Source of the DNA: Spodoptera frugiperda | Taxonomy: Eukaryota > Arthropoda > Insecta > Lepidoptera > Noctuidae | Reading direction: 5' to 3' | Length of the DNA: 64,000 bases | NCBI RefSeq assembly: GCF_023101765.2 | Contig: NC_064212.1 | Coordinates: 6,200,001 to 6,264,000, forward strand | Shown: positions 61,501-64,000 of the stretch, piece after piece | How the letters are laid out: each line of letters starts with the position of its first letter | How positions within the stretch are numbered: the first letter of the stretch is position 1 | Program-made: the position numbers and the translations under genes | Notes under the pieces: model-generated | The model's input: the letters and a program-made list of their open reading frames with translations, nothing else | Databases searched by the model: none | What the model was told of the DNA's origin: nothing

Positions 61501-64000
61501 TGTGGTCAGAATTTCGTGGAGATTTTCTGTAAACAATAGAATTATGAAAATTCTCGTGAACCGCGGTTTGTTAATGGGCCACTAAAAAGGGACGGGTTCT
61601 AATTGCTTTGAATAACGTAAACGTATACGAAGCTGTATAGCTACTCATCGGTAGCTCACATCGAGCTGACCGCGCCGTTTGTTCGGGTGAAATTAATTAC
61701 GGAAAATTTTAAATAAGGTAATTATTGACATAGGGCTATTTTATTTAAAAATATATTTAAAGGGTTCATAATTGACGGGAGTTAGCAGTACATGTACGGG
61801 GCTGTTCGCTTTATGAATTATGTGCGGGTTGTCAGGTCGAGTCGTCGCGCGCTAATTGATTCCTGAATGTAACCGTCGTGTAACCTCGTTACGTCGACTG
61901 AATATGAAAGATGTCGGTTAATTTTCCCAGTAATGCCACTGCTCTTGTATCATCTTACGTTTGAGCTAACAAAGCGAATTCACACATTTTCTTGGAAACG
62001 ATTCATTTCAGTACGTTTGTCAGATATATAAAATGTTATTTGCAATTGAAGGATAAACAATTCTCTAAGTATTTTGAATTTATTGTAACGCTTTGTCAAA
62101 GAAGTCAAGTAATACGGTTATTTATTGTTTATGACTTTCTTTTAAGTGTCTTGTGAGCAATTGAAATTGGATGGGCACAGCACTGTGACAATTTGTGATT
62201 TATAAGGTCACATTAGCAATTATCCTTGGGAAGAAAATTCATTACTTCAATTGAAGTGAAATGGAGGCGTCTTATTGTTCAGATTCAGTACTTTCATTCA
62301 AATATATTTTATGTTTTGTTAAGTTCGTTGAAAATTACAGTTCAAACGTCAAATAAACCAATTTCAATATCGAATAACAAAATTATTTACCCAAACCAAT
62401 AGTACCTAATATTGTTTAGTATTGGTAAAGTTTTCGTTATTGCAAAACTTGTCGGTATTCGGTTTTTATAATCGAAATTATTATCTTTTGTCAAAGTTTC
62501 GTAGCTAACTTGTTTAGTTATCTTTGTTAAAGTTTTCTAAAGATTATTCAGTACTATTGAAATAAAAGTTAGGTGTAGTAGTAGTAGTAAATAAAATACT
62601 ATAATCTAAAATACTAATTTAATTTTTCTTATACCATAAAAAGAAATCTCTCATCACGGGTGTACACAAGACAAACCTGACAGATACCGGTCTGCAGGGC
62701 TCTCTAATAATCTTCAAGTTTTCAAACTACGATCTCCAATTCGCCTGCCAAGCATGGAGATTGTGGAACATATTGAAAAGAAATCGTAAATAATGATTTA
62801 TTTTTAATACCAGGTTTGGGAGCTATTTAATATACCCACGACACCTTTTAGTGTTCAAATTCAGTGCACGTACTACGAGATAGTACGATGCTAATCACAG
62901 CCAGGAATCTGCATAGTGTAGCGACTACACACAGAATATACAGGGTGTGATGCCAAGTTGTTCCATTAATTTGACGGCGAGGTTCAGAGTTTCTACTAGA
63001 TTAGTTGATGAGCTAGGTGCACCGGCATTTAGTTTTATACTGTAAGTTAATTCCACACGCAAATGTGGTTCTGCAAGATTCGCGTAGTATAATATGCATA
63101 AGGAAAGCACCAAAAATGTTTTAAAAATTATAAACTATACGATAAATTGACCTGTGAATATGTAACAAAACGTAAGAGTAAAGAAAACATGGCATGAAAT
63201 AATGCACTCCTATCTAAATACATTCAAGTAATCTGACAGAAAGAACTGAATGTAGATTGGGCAAAATGAACACTGTTTTAGAATATATCGTTGTGTAGTT
63301 TCTGTCATGTCGTATACTCAATGTTCCTATTGTCTGTTCCAAATATATCACGCTTTGCGCTTTGTTTATTACTTCTTGGTATAAATTCGAAGATATCGGG
63401 CTGAAGGAAAATGTATGTGCCAGCGGAGCGGTTATAAAGCGTTCATATCGATGCGCTACGGCACACCAATCACTTAGTGTTAGCCACCATACTTCTTTGT
63501 TTCACGACCATTTATTTATAAGACATGCAGCATAAACAAAGCCTGCCTGCGGCACCCGGTGCCTTATAAATCAACCGCTTGTTCACCGTGTCTATTAAAA
63601 GTACAGCGGGAGCAAGTCACTTGGAGTGTTATTATTACTGCATCCGCACACATTATCCCGCGAGGAGGGCGCTTGTTTCAAACGTGAACCCCTTGTTTTC
63701 GTGACGGACCCATTTACTTCGAGCGGGAAACATTCGCTCCGTGAAAATTTAGTAATTTCTATTTACTCCGCGGTTTTCCTGTTGTTTTTCCTTAATTTTG
63801 TCACAGCTTGATCATTTTATCAAAAAATATATCTTTATTTAACGACCCGTGGCGGGTGTGTTTTATTAAAATGGTTTATGGCAAATCGTTTCGTGCTCCT
63901 TTGATTTCTTTCGTTTTAGCAACTTGAAAGATATTTTCTGTAGGTAATCTGATTATCAAAACGCTTCTTAAATTATGGATAAAGAATTCAATTATACTTT
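58561..64000. other. Non-genic right flank
   Basis: AT-rich sequence with no supported exon to the window edge. A short GCTACG-type fragment is at 61309-61352, and a GTA microsatellite (GTAGTAGTAGTAGTAAAT) at about 62576-62593. Moderately GC-rich patches near 61655-61680 and 63535-63575 are not associated with recognisable frames. Short open frames carry no known motifs. Confidence 0.4.
61309..61352. mobile_element. GCTACG-rich fragment, copy 3
   Basis: TGCTACGAGTGCTACGG, a short spacer, then CCGTAGCAAGTGCGTAGG forms an inverted pair of the same motif seen at 25000 and 42455. It is short and could be a remnant of the same element. Confidence 0.4.

Noticed and set aside
1..64000. CRISPR array, bacterial operon or phage content
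   Set aside because: Genes have spliceosomal introns, and repeats are eukaryotic retroelements. No regularly spaced direct-repeat array was seen.

Overview
This window is AT-rich, intron-bearing animal DNA. Its interspersed repeats (tRNA-headed SINEs, a LINE with a TTTGAC tail, an RTE remnant, a Helitron-like copy) are of types I know from moths and butterflies, so I read it as a lepidopteran chromosome segment, probably noctuid. That placement rests on memory of repeat consensus sequences, not on a search.

Positions 1740-11434 hold a compact cluster of three housekeeping genes whose exons all join in frame at GT/AG sites. TMCO1 (+, 5 exons, 183 aa) encodes the ER calcium-leak/translocon protein. 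FOXRED1 (-, 6 exons, 468 aa) encodes the mitochondrial complex I assembly oxidoreductase. DHX33 (+, 12 exons, 712 aa) encodes a DEAH-box RNA helicase. TMCO1 and FOXRED1 are tail to tail with 144 bp between stop codons. FOXRED1 and DHX33 are head to head and share about 1.28 kb between start codons. They serve separate compartments, and I see no pathway linking them.

From about 12.5 kb to 64 kb I find no host protein-coding gene. This is a gene desert or a very large intron. It holds one 5'-truncated LINE with an open 632-codon reverse transcriptase frame (56.1-58.6 kb), an inverted 3' remnant of a related LINE (25.9 kb), SINE copies of two tRNA-derived families, three copies of a GTGGGAGAG-type repeat, a GCTACG-rich short element at three places, and some local duplications. 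It also has abrupt GC/CpG-rich islands in AT-rich surroundings. The strongest, at 51.33-51.62 kb with a satellite at 51.93-52.15 kb, is a candidate promoter or 5' UTR exon of a gene lying outside the window.

I did not find a convincing new biological system. The most useful leads are the island pair at 51-52 kb, the SINE at 40.7 kb with an intact 10-bp target-site duplication, the GCTACG element, and the very GC-rich last exon of DHX33.
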